DNA of 64,000 nt from Cloacibacterium sp047601505 (GCF_047601505.1 NZ_JASGJD010000001.1:1736001-1800000); one strand, 5' to 3'; shown: positions 17,357 to 27,189, numbered from the stretch's first letter. A program made the numbers and translations. Notes: a model not told the origin generated them from the sequence alone.

Positions 17357-17506
17357 TTAGATGCAACCTTTTAGAGCATTAGCTCCCCAAATAATGGCAA
17401 TAAGTGAAATGGTTCCTTTTACCGAAAAAAATAAAATCCCTATCCAACCGTATTTTTTAAGAATGCTTTTCCATTTAGGAATTTTTTTCTCTTCTTGGTT
17501 CTCCAT
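17357..17506 (-). CDS. small membrane protein (49 residues)
   Basis: An ORF below the usual size cut-off: 49 codons starting MENQEEKKIPKWKS. A charged N-terminal 20 residues is followed by one hydrophobic helix (WIGILFFSVKGTISLIAIIW) and a short tail ending GCI. A TAGGAAATG context precedes the start. It lies alone between serB and the small secreted protein, on the same strand as both. Function unknown. The organisation (amphipathic start, clean membrane segment, plausible start) supports a real gene, but length limits confidence. Confidence 0.55.
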   Translation of the reverse strand: MENQEEKKIPKWKSILKKYGWIGILFFSVKGTISLIAIIWGANALKGCI

Positions 17507-17589
17507 TTCCTAATTGTTTTTACAAAAATATTGAATTAATTATTTAACATAAAAATTTCTCGATTTATATTATCTATCGAAGAGAATGT

Positions 17590-18816
17590 TTAAAAATCTT
17601 CATTAATATGTCTGTCTCTAAATCCTAAAAAGTATAAAACGCCATCTAGGCCGATAGAGGATATAGATTGTCTTGCGTTTTCTTTTACCTTTGGTTTTGC
17701 ATGGAAAGCAATTCCTAAACCAGCAATGTTAAGCATAGGCAAATCATTTGCGCCGTCTCCTACAGCTATTACTTGGTCTAATTCTATTTTTTCTACTTGA
17801 GCTAAAAATTTTAATAATTCAGCTTTTCTTTTTCCGTCAACAATGTCTCCTAGATGTTTCCCTGTAAGTTTTCCATCAATAATTTCGAGTTCGTTAGCAT
17901 AAAGATAATCTGCTCCAAAACGTTTTTTGAGATAATTGCCAAAATAGGTAAAACCTCCAGAAAGAATTGCAATTTTATAACCGCATTTTTTCAACGTGTG
18001 CATTAGTCTATCAGCGCCGTCCATAATTGGTAAATTGTCTGCAATTTCTTGCATTACAGATTCGTCTAAACCTTTTAAAAGAGAAACTCTTTTTTTGAAA
18101 CTCTCGCTAAAATCTAGTTCGCCACGCATTGCAGCTTCTGTAATTGCTCTTACTTCTTCGCCAGCGCCAGCTCTTTCTGCTAATTCGTCTATTACTTCGG
18201 TTTTAATAAGTGTTGAATCCATATCAAAACAGATTAATCTTCTGTTTCTACGGTAAATATTATCTTTTTGAAATGAAATATCAATATCTAATTCGCCACT
18301 CAAATTCACAAATTTTTCGTGAATTAAATTTAAGTTTTGAGGAGTACCACGTACTGAAAGTTCTATGCAAGACCTATTCTGAGAGTCGTCTTCACTGTCT
18401 AGCGAAATTCTTCCTGTTAAACGTTTTATGGTGTCTATGTTTAAGCCTTGTTCTGCTATAACTTTGGTAATTTGTGACAGTTGATTGGCTTCGATTTTTT
18501 GTCCTAAAACTGTAATTACAAAACTTTCTTTTCCTTGTCTTTCTACCCAAGCATCGTATTCTTCTCTTTTGATAGGTGTAAATTTTGCATTAACGCCCAA
18601 TTCATAAGACTTGAAAAGCAAATCTTTCAAAATATTTCCCTGCATTTCTGGGTCTAATCTGAAAAGTATTCCTAATGATAAAGATTGATGTATGTTAGCT
18701 TGTCCAATGTCTAAAATAGTAGCATTATGTTTGCTAAGAATTTCTGTGAGAGAAGAAGTTACACCAGGCTTGTCTTCGCCGGTAATGCTCATTAATACAA
18801 TTTCGTGTTTTGTCAT
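17590..18816 (-). CDS. serB: phosphoserine phosphatase with N-terminal ACT domains
   Basis: 408 residues. The N-terminal 180 residues contain an ACT pair (EIVLMSITGEDKPGVTSSLTEIL; SFVITVLGQKIEANQLSQI). The C-terminal HAD phosphatase has nucleophile D198 and D200 in CFDMDST, the SGGFTYF motif and AVGDGANDLPML for magnesium. It dephosphorylates phosphoserine in the last step of serine synthesis; the ACT domains suggest allosteric control by an amino acid. It is a lone gene. A TACATTTG -7-like box lies on the minus strand at 18844-18851, 28 bases upstream. Confidence 0.95.
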   Translation of the reverse strand: MTKHEIVLMSITGEDKPGVTSSLTEILSKHNATILDIGQANIHQSLSLGILFRLDPEMQGNILKDLLFKSYELGVNAKFTPIKREEYDAWVERQGKESFVITVLGQKIEANQLSQITKVIAEQGLNIDTIKRLTGRISLDSEDDSQNRSCIELSVRGTPQNLNLIHEKFVNLSGELDIDISFQKDNIYRRNRRLICFDMDSTLIKTEVIDELAERAGAGEEVRAITEAAMRGELDFSESFKKRVSLLKGLDESVMQEIADNLPIMDGADRLMHTLKKCGYKIAILSGGFTYFGNYLKKRFGADYLYANELEIIDGKLTGKHLGDIVDGKRKAELLKFLAQVEKIELDQVIAVGDGANDLPMLNIAGLGIAFHAKPKVKENARQSISSIGLDGVLYFLGFRDRHINEDF

Positions 18817-19059
18817 TTTTATGAATTAGGAAATATTTTTATGCAAATGTATTATTTTAATCCCAAAAATAAGTGATATGTTAATGGAGTTTAAAATAGA
18901 AAGTAGATATTTTATTTTCCGTTGATGTGTTTTTTAAATAATTATTGTTGATTATTGAATTGAATTCAGTAAAAAGAATTTAAATGTTTGGTTTTTCGTT
19001 ACTTTTTTTAGGGGTGTTGTTAAATATTTTTATATTTACCACATTACAAAATCAGTAAA

Positions 19060-20613
19060 ATGTCGAAGAATAATAAAAATTTCGGAATAGAGAAAGTCCA
19101 TAAAAATTTAGGAATAAAAAGTGAAAACAAAGGAACTTCTACAGGTGGAAAATGGTTTGCAACAGGAAAAATAATCGAAAGTTATTCTCCAGTTGACGGT
19201 AAGTTAATAGCCAAAGTAACTTCTTCCTCACCAAAAGATTACGAAAAAGTAATCTCCGAAGCCGAAAAAGCATTCAAAGAATTCAGGTTGATGCCTGCCC
19301 CAAAACGTGGTGAATTGGTAAGACAATTCGGCGAAAAATTAAGAAAAAATAAAGAAGATTTAGGAAAATTGGTTTCCTACGAAATGGGAAAATCTTTGCA
19401 AGAAGGACTTGGTGAAGTGCAGGAAATGATAGACATCTGCGATTTTGCAGTGGGTTTGTCTCGTCAGTTACACGGTTTTACCATGCATTCCGAAAGATTC
19501 GGGCACAGAATGTACGAGCAGTATCATCCTCTAGGAATTGTAGGAATTATTTCTGCTTTCAATTTTCCGGTAGCAGTTTGGAGCTGGAATACAGCGTTGG
19601 CTTGGATTTGTGGTGATGTTTGCATTTGGAAACCTTCAGAAAAAACGCCTCTTTGTGGAATTGCTTGTCAAAATATTATCTCAGAAGTTCTTAAAGAAAA
19701 TAATTTACCTCAAGGAATTTCTAATTTAGTAATCGGGGATTCCGAAATTGGAGATTTAATGGCAAAAGATACCAGAATTCCTCTTATTTCTGCAACTGGT
19801 TCTACCAAAATGGGGAAAATTGTTGCTCAAAATGTTGCAGCGAGATTAGGGAAATCTCTTCTGGAATTAGGCGGTAACAATGCGATTATTGTAACGCCTG
19901 ATGCAGATATTAAAATGACGATAATTGGAGCGGTTTTCGGAGCGGTAGGAACTGCAGGGCAACGTTGTACTTCTACCAGAAGGTTGATTATCCACGAAAG
20001 TATGTACGAAAAAGTGAAAGACGCTTTGGTTGCAGCTTACGGACAATTAAAAATAGGAAATCCTCTTGACGAAAGCAATCATGTTGGTCCTTTAATCGAT
20101 AAAGAAGCTGTAAAAATGTACGAAAATGCACTAGAAAAAGTGGAAAAAGAAGGCGGAAAACTTATCGTAAAAGGTGGCGTTTTAAAAGGAAAAGATTATG
20201 AAAGTGGTTGTTACGTAAAACCTGCAATTGTAGAAGCGGAAAATCATTTTGAAATGGTACAACACGAAACTTTTGCGCCAATTTTATACTTGTTAAAATA
20301 TTCTGGAGATGTAGAAAATGCTATCGAAATTCAGAATGGTGTTGCTCAGGGTTTATCTTCAGCAATTATGACGAATAATTTGCGTGAAGCCGAAAAATTC
20401 CTTTCTCACGCTGGTTCAGATTGCGGAATTGCCAATGTAAACATCGGAACTTCTGGTGCAGAAATTGGTGGCGCTTTTGGCGGAGAAAAAGAAACAGGCG
20501 GTGGAAGAGAATCTGGTTCTGATGCTTGGAAAGTGTATATGCGAAGACAAACCAACACCATTAATTATACCACTAATTTACCTTTAGCACAAGGAATTAA
20601 GTTTGATTTGTAG
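19060..20613 (+). CDS. amaB: ALDH7-type aldehyde dehydrogenase (piperideine-6-carboxylate / aminoadipate semialdehyde dehydrogenase)
   Basis: 517 residues, the length of antiquitin-like ALDH7 enzymes. Nucleophile C303 is in GTAGQRCTSTRR, the general base Glu in LLELGGNNAI, and the cofactor motif in SATGSTKMGK. The C terminus GGAFGGEKETGGGRESGSDAWK is diagnostic of ALDH7. It would oxidise L-2-aminoadipate-6-semialdehyde (or its cyclic form) to 2-aminoadipate. A lysine 6-aminotransferase, which makes that aldehyde, lies 495 bases downstream on the same strand, so a lysine-degradation unit is well supported. The gene symbol is by analogy with Pseudomonas AmaB. Confidence 0.88.
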   Translation: MSKNNKNFGIEKVHKNLGIKSENKGTSTGGKWFATGKIIESYSPVDGKLIAKVTSSSPKDYEKVISEAEKAFKEFRLMPAPKRGELVRQFGEKLRKNKEDLGKLVSYEMGKSLQEGLGEVQEMIDICDFAVGLSRQLHGFTMHSERFGHRMYEQYHPLGIVGIISAFNFPVAVWSWNTALAWICGDVCIWKPSEKTPLCGIACQNIISEVLKENNLPQGISNLVIGDSEIGDLMAKDTRIPLISATGSTKMGKIVAQNVAARLGKSLLELGGNNAIIVTPDADIKMTIIGAVFGAVGTAGQRCTSTRRLIIHESMYEKVKDALVAAYGQLKIGNPLDESNHVGPLIDKEAVKMYENALEKVEKEGGKLIVKGGVLKGKDYESGCYVKPAIVEAENHFEMVQHETFAPILYLLKYSGDVENAIEIQNGVAQGLSSAIMTNNLREAEKFLSHAGSDCGIANVNIGTSGAEIGGAFGGEKETGGGRESGSDAWKVYMRRQTNTINYTTNLPLAQGIKFDL

Positions 20614-20624
20614 AGATTAAAAAA

Positions 20625-21089
20625 ATGTTTACTGAAAGAAAGAAATACTATTCAACAAAAAAAGTAAATGAAATTATTGATTTACTTAAAAACAATACTT
20701 TAGATGAGTTTTTTTTCAATTTAATTCCAAATAAAAATCTTTTATTTGAAGGAAAAATTAATGAAAATAAATTCAGAATACAAGAAGTGTTACCAAGAAG
20801 GTATGGTTTAAAACCAAATATTTTTGGAACTCTTAAACAAGATAATGAAAATGCACACATAGAAATACTAATTAGACCAAGATATAGATCTTTCTTGTTT
20901 TTATTATTCTTATTAGTTTTCATTCTTACTTTTGAATATTTGATAATATTTGAAATAAAACAAGTTCAACTAATAATTGTTTTCTCAATAATTTCTATTT
21001 CTATTTTATTTATATCATATTATTCATATAAAGAGAAAGCAAAAGAAATAAAATTAAATTTTGAAAAAACTTTGGACTTAAAGCCTTAA
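20625..21089 (+). CDS. membrane protein of unknown function between the lysine-catabolism genes
   Basis: 154 residues. A basic N-terminal helical region (ERKKYYSTKKVNEIIDLLKNN) and a beta-rich middle (KFRIQEVLPRRYG.KPNIFGTL) are followed by two adjacent transmembrane helices (about 88-110 and 113-133) and a charged tail. It starts 11 bases after the dehydrogenase stop and ends 18 before the aminotransferase, so all three are likely one transcript. Its AT-rich codon use (long runs of Ile/Phe/Lys/Asn) is more extreme than its neighbours and may mean recent acquisition. I recognise no family. Confidence 0.75.
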   Translation: MFTERKKYYSTKKVNEIIDLLKNNTLDEFFFNLIPNKNLLFEGKINENKFRIQEVLPRRYGLKPNIFGTLKQDNENAHIEILIRPRYRSFLFLLFLLVFILTFEYLIIFEIKQVQLIIVFSIISISILFISYYSYKEKAKEIKLNFEKTLDLKP

Positions 21090-21107
21090 ACTCGAAACAA
21101 AAAAGAT

Positions 21108-22445
21108 ATGAACAAAACAATAGAACTCAGCCATGAAATTTCTGGCAACAAAGTAAAAGAAAGCTTAGGAAAACATCTTTTGGCAGATGGTTTTGATTTC
21201 GTGATGGATTACGAAAAATCTCACGGTTCTTGGATTGTAGATAGATTGACGGGTAACAAATTTCTGGATATGTTTTCTATGTTTGGTTCGGCTTCTGTTG
21301 GCTATAATCATCCTTATATTGTAGAAAAATCGGCTTGGTTGGGCAAAATGGCGGTTTACAAACCTACGATGTCAGATGTTTATTTGCAAGAATTTGCAGA
21401 TTTTGTAGAAACTTTCGGTAGAGTGGCGATTCCAAAAGAATTGCAGTATTGTTTTTTTGTAGAAGGTGGCGCTTTGGCGGTAGAAAATGCTTTAAAAACT
21501 GCTTTTGATTGGAAAACTAGAAAAAATTGGCAAAAAGGAAGTAAAACTGAAGGTTCTGCGGCGATTCATTTCAAACAAGCTTTTCACGGAAGAAGTGGTT
21601 ACACATTAAGCTTAACCAATACTTCAGACCCTAGAAAATATCAATATTTTCCACTTTTTGATTGGCCTAGAATCATCAATCCTAAGTTGCATTTTCCAAT
21701 TACAGAAGAAAATTTACAAGAAACCGTCAAAAACGAACAATTGGCTTTAATTGAGATAGAACAAGCTATTTTAACGAATCCTGATAAAGTAGCGTGTATC
21801 ATTATTGAAGTAATTCAGGCAGAAGGTGGCGACAATCATTTCCGAGATGAATTTTTTGTAGAATTAAGAAGAATTTGTGATGAAAATGATATTTTATTAA
21901 TTTTTGATGAAGTACAAACAGGAATTGGGATTACCGGTAAAATGTGGGCTTTTCAGAATTTGAGTGTCGTTCCAGATGTGATTTCTTTTGGTAAAAAAGC
22001 TCAAGTTTGTGGCATTTTGGCAAGTAAAGAAAAATTGAACGAAGTGGAGCATCATGTTTTTGCAGAAAGCTCCAGAATCAATTCTACTTTTGGAGGTAAT
22101 TTTATTGATATGCTGAGGTTTCAATTGGTTTTAGAAATCATTGAAAAAGAAAATTTACTTGAAAATGTACAAAAACAAGGCGAATTTCTATTAAATGGTT
22201 TACTAAAACTTCAAGAGAAATATTCAAATATGATCTCGAATGTGAGAGGGAAAGGCTTAATGTGTGCGTTTGATTTGCCAAATGGTGAAGCGAGAAAAGA
22301 TTTTCAAGAAAAATTGTACGAAGAAAATGTTATTATTTTGATTTGTGGAGATTGTTCATTGCGTTTTCGTCCACATCTTAACGTTACACAAGAAGATTTG
22401 CAATATGTGTTAGAAAAAATAGAAAAAATTGTACAGAAATATTAA
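21108..22445 (+). CDS. lat: L-lysine 6-aminotransferase
   Basis: 445-residue class III PLP aminotransferase. The N-terminal part (HLLADGFDFVMDYEKSHGSWIVDR, FLDMFSMFGSASVGYNHP) is characteristic of lysine epsilon-aminotransferases rather than ornithine or GABA enzymes. IFDEVQTGIGITGKMW supplies the cofactor Asp and ISFGKKAQVCG contains the PLP lysine (K296 or K297). The reaction moves the epsilon-amino group of lysine to 2-oxoglutarate, giving aminoadipate semialdehyde, the substrate of the upstream ALDH7 enzyme. A strong terminator follows. Confidence 0.92.
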   Translation: MNKTIELSHEISGNKVKESLGKHLLADGFDFVMDYEKSHGSWIVDRLTGNKFLDMFSMFGSASVGYNHPYIVEKSAWLGKMAVYKPTMSDVYLQEFADFVETFGRVAIPKELQYCFFVEGGALAVENALKTAFDWKTRKNWQKGSKTEGSAAIHFKQAFHGRSGYTLSLTNTSDPRKYQYFPLFDWPRIINPKLHFPITEENLQETVKNEQLALIEIEQAILTNPDKVACIIIEVIQAEGGDNHFRDEFFVELRRICDENDILLIFDEVQTGIGITGKMWAFQNLSVVPDVISFGKKAQVCGILASKEKLNEVEHHVFAESSRINSTFGGNFIDMLRFQLVLEIIEKENLLENVQKQGEFLLNGLLKLQEKYSNMISNVRGKGLMCAFDLPNGEARKDFQEKLYEENVIILICGDCSLRFRPHLNVTQEDLQYVLEKIEKIVQKY

Positions 22446-22461
22446 TTAGGATTTTTTTTAT

Positions 22462-22504
22462 AGAAAGTCGGGTTTTATTTATAAAATTCGGCTTTCTTTT
22501 TTTA
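22462..22504 (+). terminator. terminator of the lysine-catabolism unit
   Basis: AGAAAGTCG (22462-22470) pairs with CGGCTTTCT (22489-22497), one wobble, with further AT pairing inside and a T-run after. Confidence 0.8.
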
Positions 22505-22580
22505 AAATACCTATAAAAAATAGGGGGTATTGCAAAAAAAATACTATTTTAGCTCGAAATTTAACCTAATCTAAAAATCT

Positions 22581-25553
22581 ATGAAGAAAATTTTTATTTC
22601 TTTAGGTTTGATTTTTTCGGGATTGTATTATGCGCAAGTTGGATATTGGCAAAATGATACTACCACAAAAGATCAAAGTCTATACGTAATCAAAAACATT
22701 ACCTTGTATCAAGATTATAAAACAGTTATTAATGATGCTGTTTTGGTGGTTCAGAATGGTAAAATCCTAGAATCTGGAAAAGTATCCATTCCTAAAAATG
22801 CAGTAGTAATTGATGGTAAAGGTGCTTATGTTTATCCTTCTTTTATAGATTCTTATACCAATATAGGTGTAGAAAAGTCTGAAAATAAAGAATACAATAG
22901 CGGAAGTATTTATACTCCAAATACTGCTTCTTTTGCAGCTTATAATGATGCGGTGAAATCTTACACCAGAGCTGCCGATACTTTTACCAATCAATCTAAA
23001 GCTTACGAAGAATATTTAGCTCAAGGTTTTGGTACTGCTTTGGCATTCAATCAAGATGGAATTGTGCGTGGTTCTGCGGTTTTGGTTACTTTAGGACAAG
23101 GAAAACCTTCGGAAAAAATAGTGAAAGAAGATGCTGCTTTTCTTCTGTCTTTCGATAAAGGAAGCTCTAAACAATCTTATCCTACGTCTCTCACAGGTTC
23201 TATCGCTTTGCTAAGACAAGCTTATTTAGATGCAGATTGGTATGAAAAAGGTGGAAATTTAGAACAAAAAAATCTGAATTTAGAAGCTTTTAATAAATAT
23301 AAAAAATTACCAACCATCATAGAAACTTCCGAAAAATGGGATGTTTTGAGAGCTGATAAAATTGGCGACGAAGCTGGTTTTCAGTTCACTTTTTTAGGTT
23401 CTGGTAACGAATATCAAAGAGCTAAAGAAATAAAAGCGACCAACGGTGCTTTAATTTTACCGTTAGAATATCCAAAAGCTTATCAGGTTAACGATGCTTT
23501 AGATGTAGATGCAGCTGATGTTGCAGTGCTTAAACATTGGGAAATGGCGCCTTACAATGCAGTTTTTCTCTCAAAAGAAGGTGTTCCGTTTTCTTTTACA
23601 ATGAATAAAATGAAAGACAAATCTACTTTTTTTTCAAAATTGAGAGAATTGTATAAAAATGGTTTGTCTAAAGAAGAAATTATCGCTGCACTTACTGATA
23701 GACCTGCTAAAAATTTCAAAGTTGAGAATACTTTAGGAAATCTAAGAAAAGGTTCTATTGCAAATTTTGTGATTTTTTCGGACGACCTTTTCAATAAAGA
23801 TGCAATGCTCTACGAAAACTGGGTAAACGGAAAAAGTTTTGTGGTAAATAAAATTCCAGAAGTGGATGTGAGAGGAGAATATTCTTTAAACATTAATAAT
23901 CAAACGTATGATTTAAAAATTAAAGGAAAAATAAACAAACCTGAAGCTTCTGTTTCTAAAGATAAAAAAGACGGTAAAGCAAAACTGAATTTTACCGATT
24001 ATAAAATGGCTCTGGAATTGGTTTTACCAAAAGATAGCGTTCAGAATTACAGAATTCTTTATCCTGTTGCCGATTTTAAAAATAAACAAGGCTTTGCTTT
24101 AAACAAAGAAGGAAAAGAAATTCCATATACTATATCCTTTGTTAAGGAATTAGCCAAAGAAGAAAAGAAAGAAGAAGATAAAAAATCTTCGGAAATAGGG
24201 GAAATTTGGTATCCTTTTTCAGCTTTCGGCAACGAATCTTTACCTGTTCAAAAAGATTATCTCATTAAAAATGCTACCGTTTGGACAAATACTGATAAAG
24301 GAATAGTAAAAAATTATGATGTTAAAATTTCTAAAGGAAAAATTGTAGAAGTTGGAACGAATTTAGCCAAAGGAAATGCTGAAGAAATAGATGGTACAAA
24401 CCTGCATTTAACCAACGGAATTATTGATGAACACACGCATATTGGTCTAGCAAGAGGGGTAAACGAAGCGGGAAGCAATTCTTCTGCCGAAGTAAGAATG
24501 GCAGATGTTTTAAACCCAGATGATGTAAATTTCTATCGTCAACTTTCTGGCGGTGTTACTTCTGCGCAACAATTGCATGGTTCTGCAAATCCAATTGGAG
24601 GACAATCTTCTATCGTTAAATTTGAATGGGGAGAAAATGCCGACGGAATGAAATTTCCAGATGCACCAAAATTTATAAAATTTGCGCTCGGAGAAAATGT
24701 AAAACAGAGCAATTGGGGAAATAATCCTAATCGTTTTCCGCAATCTAGAGGTGGTGTAGAGCAAACATACGATTTTTGGTTTACCAGAGCTCTGGAATAC
24801 GAAAAAGAAAAAGCAACCAACAAAAATTACAGAAAAGACCTTCGTTTAGAAACGCATTTAGAAATTTTGAAATCACAGCGTTTTATCACTTGTCATTCTT
24901 ATGTTCAAAGTGAAATCAATATGTTTATGAAAATTGCAGAGAAATTCGGTTTCAAAGTGAATACTTTTACGCATATTTTAGAAGGTTATAAAGTTGCAGA
25001 CATTATGAAAAAACATGGTGCAAATGCTTCTACTTTTTCAGATTGGTGGGCTTATAAAGAAGAAGTAAGAGAAGCAATTCCTTACAATGCTGCTTTATTA
25101 ATGCAAGCTGGTGTTAATACTGCTATTAATTCTGATGATGCTGAAATGGCAAGAAGACTAAACCAAGAAGCTGGAAAATTAGTGAAATATGGAAATGTTT
25201 CTCAAGAAGATGCTTGGAAAACCGTTACACTAAATCCTGCTAAAATGTTGAAAATTGATAAAAAAGTAGGGAGTATAGAAGTGGGAAAAGATGCAGATTT
25301 GGTACTTTGGACAGATAATCCGTTGAGTATTTATGCTACGGTAAGCAAAACTTTTGTAGATGGGAAATTGCTTTTTGATGGGAAAGAACAAATTGCAAAA
25401 GACGAGAAAATAAAAGCAGAAAAAAACAGAATTGTTCAAAAAATGCTTTTCTCCGAAGATACTAAAAAAGGAAATACCCAACCTTTGAAAAAAGAAGAAC
25501 CTAAGTTGTATCATTGTGATACTTTAGAAGAATCTGAAAATCATTCACATTAA
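22581..25553 (+). CDS. secreted tandem amidohydrolase (one degenerate, one apparently active domain)
   Basis: 990 residues with a signal peptide ending LYYAQ. Residues about 35-430 form a first amidohydrolase-like domain whose usual His-x-His is replaced (YPSFIDSYTNIGVEK), so it probably lacks the metal centre. Residues about 560-960 form a second domain with H618-x-H620 in IIDEHTHIG, later histidines in ITCHSY and FTHILEG, and an Asp in INSDDAEMA. The family includes imidazolonepropionase-like and dipeptidase-like hydrolases. The product is probably periplasmic; its substrate is unknown. It is followed after 11 bases by a related gene, so the pair is one operon. Confidence 0.85.
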   Translation: MKKIFISLGLIFSGLYYAQVGYWQNDTTTKDQSLYVIKNITLYQDYKTVINDAVLVVQNGKILESGKVSIPKNAVVIDGKGAYVYPSFIDSYTNIGVEKSENKEYNSGSIYTPNTASFAAYNDAVKSYTRAADTFTNQSKAYEEYLAQGFGTALAFNQDGIVRGSAVLVTLGQGKPSEKIVKEDAAFLLSFDKGSSKQSYPTSLTGSIALLRQAYLDADWYEKGGNLEQKNLNLEAFNKYKKLPTIIETSEKWDVLRADKIGDEAGFQFTFLGSGNEYQRAKEIKATNGALILPLEYPKAYQVNDALDVDAADVAVLKHWEMAPYNAVFLSKEGVPFSFTMNKMKDKSTFFSKLRELYKNGLSKEEIIAALTDRPAKNFKVENTLGNLRKGSIANFVIFSDDLFNKDAMLYENWVNGKSFVVNKIPEVDVRGEYSLNINNQTYDLKIKGKINKPEASVSKDKKDGKAKLNFTDYKMALELVLPKDSVQNYRILYPVADFKNKQGFALNKEGKEIPYTISFVKELAKEEKKEEDKKSSEIGEIWYPFSAFGNESLPVQKDYLIKNATVWTNTDKGIVKNYDVKISKGKIVEVGTNLAKGNAEEIDGTNLHLTNGIIDEHTHIGLARGVNEAGSNSSAEVRMADVLNPDDVNFYRQLSGGVTSAQQLHGSANPIGGQSSIVKFEWGENADGMKFPDAPKFIKFALGENVKQSNWGNNPNRFPQSRGGVEQTYDFWFTRALEYEKEKATNKNYRKDLRLETHLEILKSQRFITCHSYVQSEINMFMKIAEKFGFKVNTFTHILEGYKVADIMKKHGANASTFSDWWAYKEEVREAIPYNAALLMQAGVNTAINSDDAEMARRLNQEAGKLVKYGNVSQEDAWKTVTLNPAKMLKIDKKVGSIEVGKDADLVLWTDNPLSIYATVSKTFVDGKLLFDGKEQIAKDEKIKAEKNRIVQKMLFSEDTKKGNTQPLKKEEPKLYHCDTLEESENHSH

Positions 25554-25564
25554 TTTTTTAGAAA

Positions 25565-26839
25565 ATGAAAAAGTTTAAAACCATCATATTTTTAGGGATT
25601 TCGGTATTAGGTTTGGCTCAGAGACCAGCTCCTGCACCAGCTCAGAAAAATCCTATCGCGATTACCAATGCAACTATTCACACAGGTAATGGCAATGTAC
25701 TTCAAAATGCTAGTATCGTTTTTGAAAACGGAAAAATTACTCAAGTTAATGGAGCAATTCCATCAAATGCAGAGATTATAAATGCTCAAAATAAACACGT
25801 TTATCCAGGGTTTATCTTGGTAAATAATACACTTGGCTTGGTAGAAATAGAAGCAACTAGAGCTACAGTTGATACACAAGAAGCGAATGATATTACGCCA
25901 GAAGTTCGTTCGTTAATTTCTTTTAATACAGACAGTCATGTAATTCCTACGGTTAGAACTAATGGGATTTTGCTTACTCAACCCGTTTTAAAAAGCGGAA
26001 CAATTTCTTGTACTTCTTCAATTGTCAATTTGGATGGTTGGAATTGGGAAGACGCTGTAGAGGTAAAAGATAATGTTTTACACATGTCTTGGCCTACCAT
26101 TTCTACTCGTTTTTTTGATGAAAAAAGAGAAGCGGAAAGAAAAGAAATGAGAGCAAAAAAATTAGAAGAATTGAAAAGTTTGTTCACCAGAGCTAAAGCT
26201 TATCAAAAAACCAACGTTAAAGACTATAAACTAGAAGCAATACAACCTGTTTTTAATAAAATGAAACTTTTTGTAGATGTTTCTAGCGCTAATGAAGCTT
26301 TAGAAGTTATAAAATTTGCAAAAGATTTAGACTTAAAAAATGTAGTTTTAATTGGAGATGCTAATCTTGAACCCGTTTTGGATGATATCAAAAATAGCAA
26401 TTTTCCTTTAATTTTAACAAGAGTACATTCTCTTCCTACAGGCAATTCTATGTCGCCAAGATTGCCTTATCAGTTTGCAAAATTGGTTTCGGATAAAGGG
26501 ATTTTATACGGATTAGATTATAGTGGTGATATGGAATATCAAGGTTCTAGAAATTTACCTTTCTTAGCCGGAACTACCGTTGCTTACGGAGTTGAAAAAG
26601 AGAAGGCTTTACAAAGTATTTCTTATAATATTGCTAAAATTTTAGGTATTGATAATAACTTTGGAAGTTTAGAAATTGGCAAAAGTGCTACACTTTTTAT
26701 TTCGGAAGGTGATGCATTAGACCAATTGACTAATCAAGTAACTGAAGCCTTTATTGATGGAAGAAAAATTAACTTAAATAATCAACAAAAAGAACTTTAC
26801 AACAGGTATAAAGCCAAATATTCTTCAATTAATAAATAA
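25565..26839 (+). CDS. secreted amidohydrolase-like protein lacking the metal motif
   Basis: 424 residues. The signal peptide ends LGLAQ and is followed by a short Pro/Ala linker (RPAPAPAQKNP). The composite domain (ITNATIHTGNGNVLQNASIVFENGKI at the front, GSLEIGKSATLFISEGD at the back) is amidohydrolase-like. The place of the His-x-His reads YPGFILVNNTLGLVEI, and no compensating His cluster is visible, so catalysis by the usual mechanism is unlikely. It resembles the N-terminal half of the preceding protein and is coexpressed with it. A scaffold or binding role is possible. Confidence 0.8.
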   Translation: MKKFKTIIFLGISVLGLAQRPAPAPAQKNPIAITNATIHTGNGNVLQNASIVFENGKITQVNGAIPSNAEIINAQNKHVYPGFILVNNTLGLVEIEATRATVDTQEANDITPEVRSLISFNTDSHVIPTVRTNGILLTQPVLKSGTISCTSSIVNLDGWNWEDAVEVKDNVLHMSWPTISTRFFDEKREAERKEMRAKKLEELKSLFTRAKAYQKTNVKDYKLEAIQPVFNKMKLFVDVSSANEALEVIKFAKDLDLKNVVLIGDANLEPVLDDIKNSNFPLILTRVHSLPTGNSMSPRLPYQFAKLVSDKGILYGLDYSGDMEYQGSRNLPFLAGTTVAYGVEKEKALQSISYNIAKILGIDNNFGSLEIGKSATLFISEGDALDQLTNQVTEAFIDGRKINLNNQQKELYNRYKAKYSSINK

Positions 26840-26873
26840 ATTTTATTAATTTTATAGCCTAAAATTTCAAAAT

Positions 26874-27107
26874 ATGGGCGCGAAATTACCTAAAGTATCT
26901 GTTTTTGAAGCAGATGAAATGGTTTATATACAGATTGTTAAGAAAAAATTAGAAGATGCGGGCATTGCTTGTTCTGTTAGTACAAAGTACCTTAATACGA
27001 TGCTTGCAACACCTACAGCTACTGCTTTGAAATTAGAAGTTAACATTAATGATGAACAAAAAGCTTTTGAAATTATTGATGAATATCTTCAATCTAAAGA
27101 AAATTAA
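26874..27107 (+). CDS. DUF2007 family small protein
   Basis: 77 residues: VSVFEADEMVYIQIVKKKLEDAGIACSV is the ferredoxin-like opening of DUF2007 (putative signal-transducing) proteins, followed by LEVNINDEQKAFEIIDEYL. No signal peptide. It lies 34 bases after the amidohydrolase pair and nine bases before tRNA-Ala on the same strand. Cellular role unknown. Confidence 0.8.
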   Translation: MGAKLPKVSVFEADEMVYIQIVKKKLEDAGIACSVSTKYLNTMLATPTATALKLEVNINDEQKAFEIIDEYLQSKEN

Positions 27108-27115
27108 ATAAAAAT

Positions 27116-27189
27116 GGGGGATTAGCTCATCTGGCTAGAGCGTTAGACTGGCAGTCTAAAGGTGGTCGGTTCGATCCCGATATCCTCCA
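27116..27189 (+). tRNA. tRNA-Ala (anticodon GGC)
   Basis: 74-nt cloverleaf: acceptor GGGGGAT pairs with ATCCTCC, including the G3-U70 wobble that identifies alanine tRNAs. The D stem is GCTC/GAGC. The anticodon stem TTAGA/TCTAA encloses CTGGCAG, giving GGC at 27150-27152. The T arm is GTCGG-TTCGATC-CCGAT. CCA is not encoded beyond the discriminator A and one C. Confidence 0.97.
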
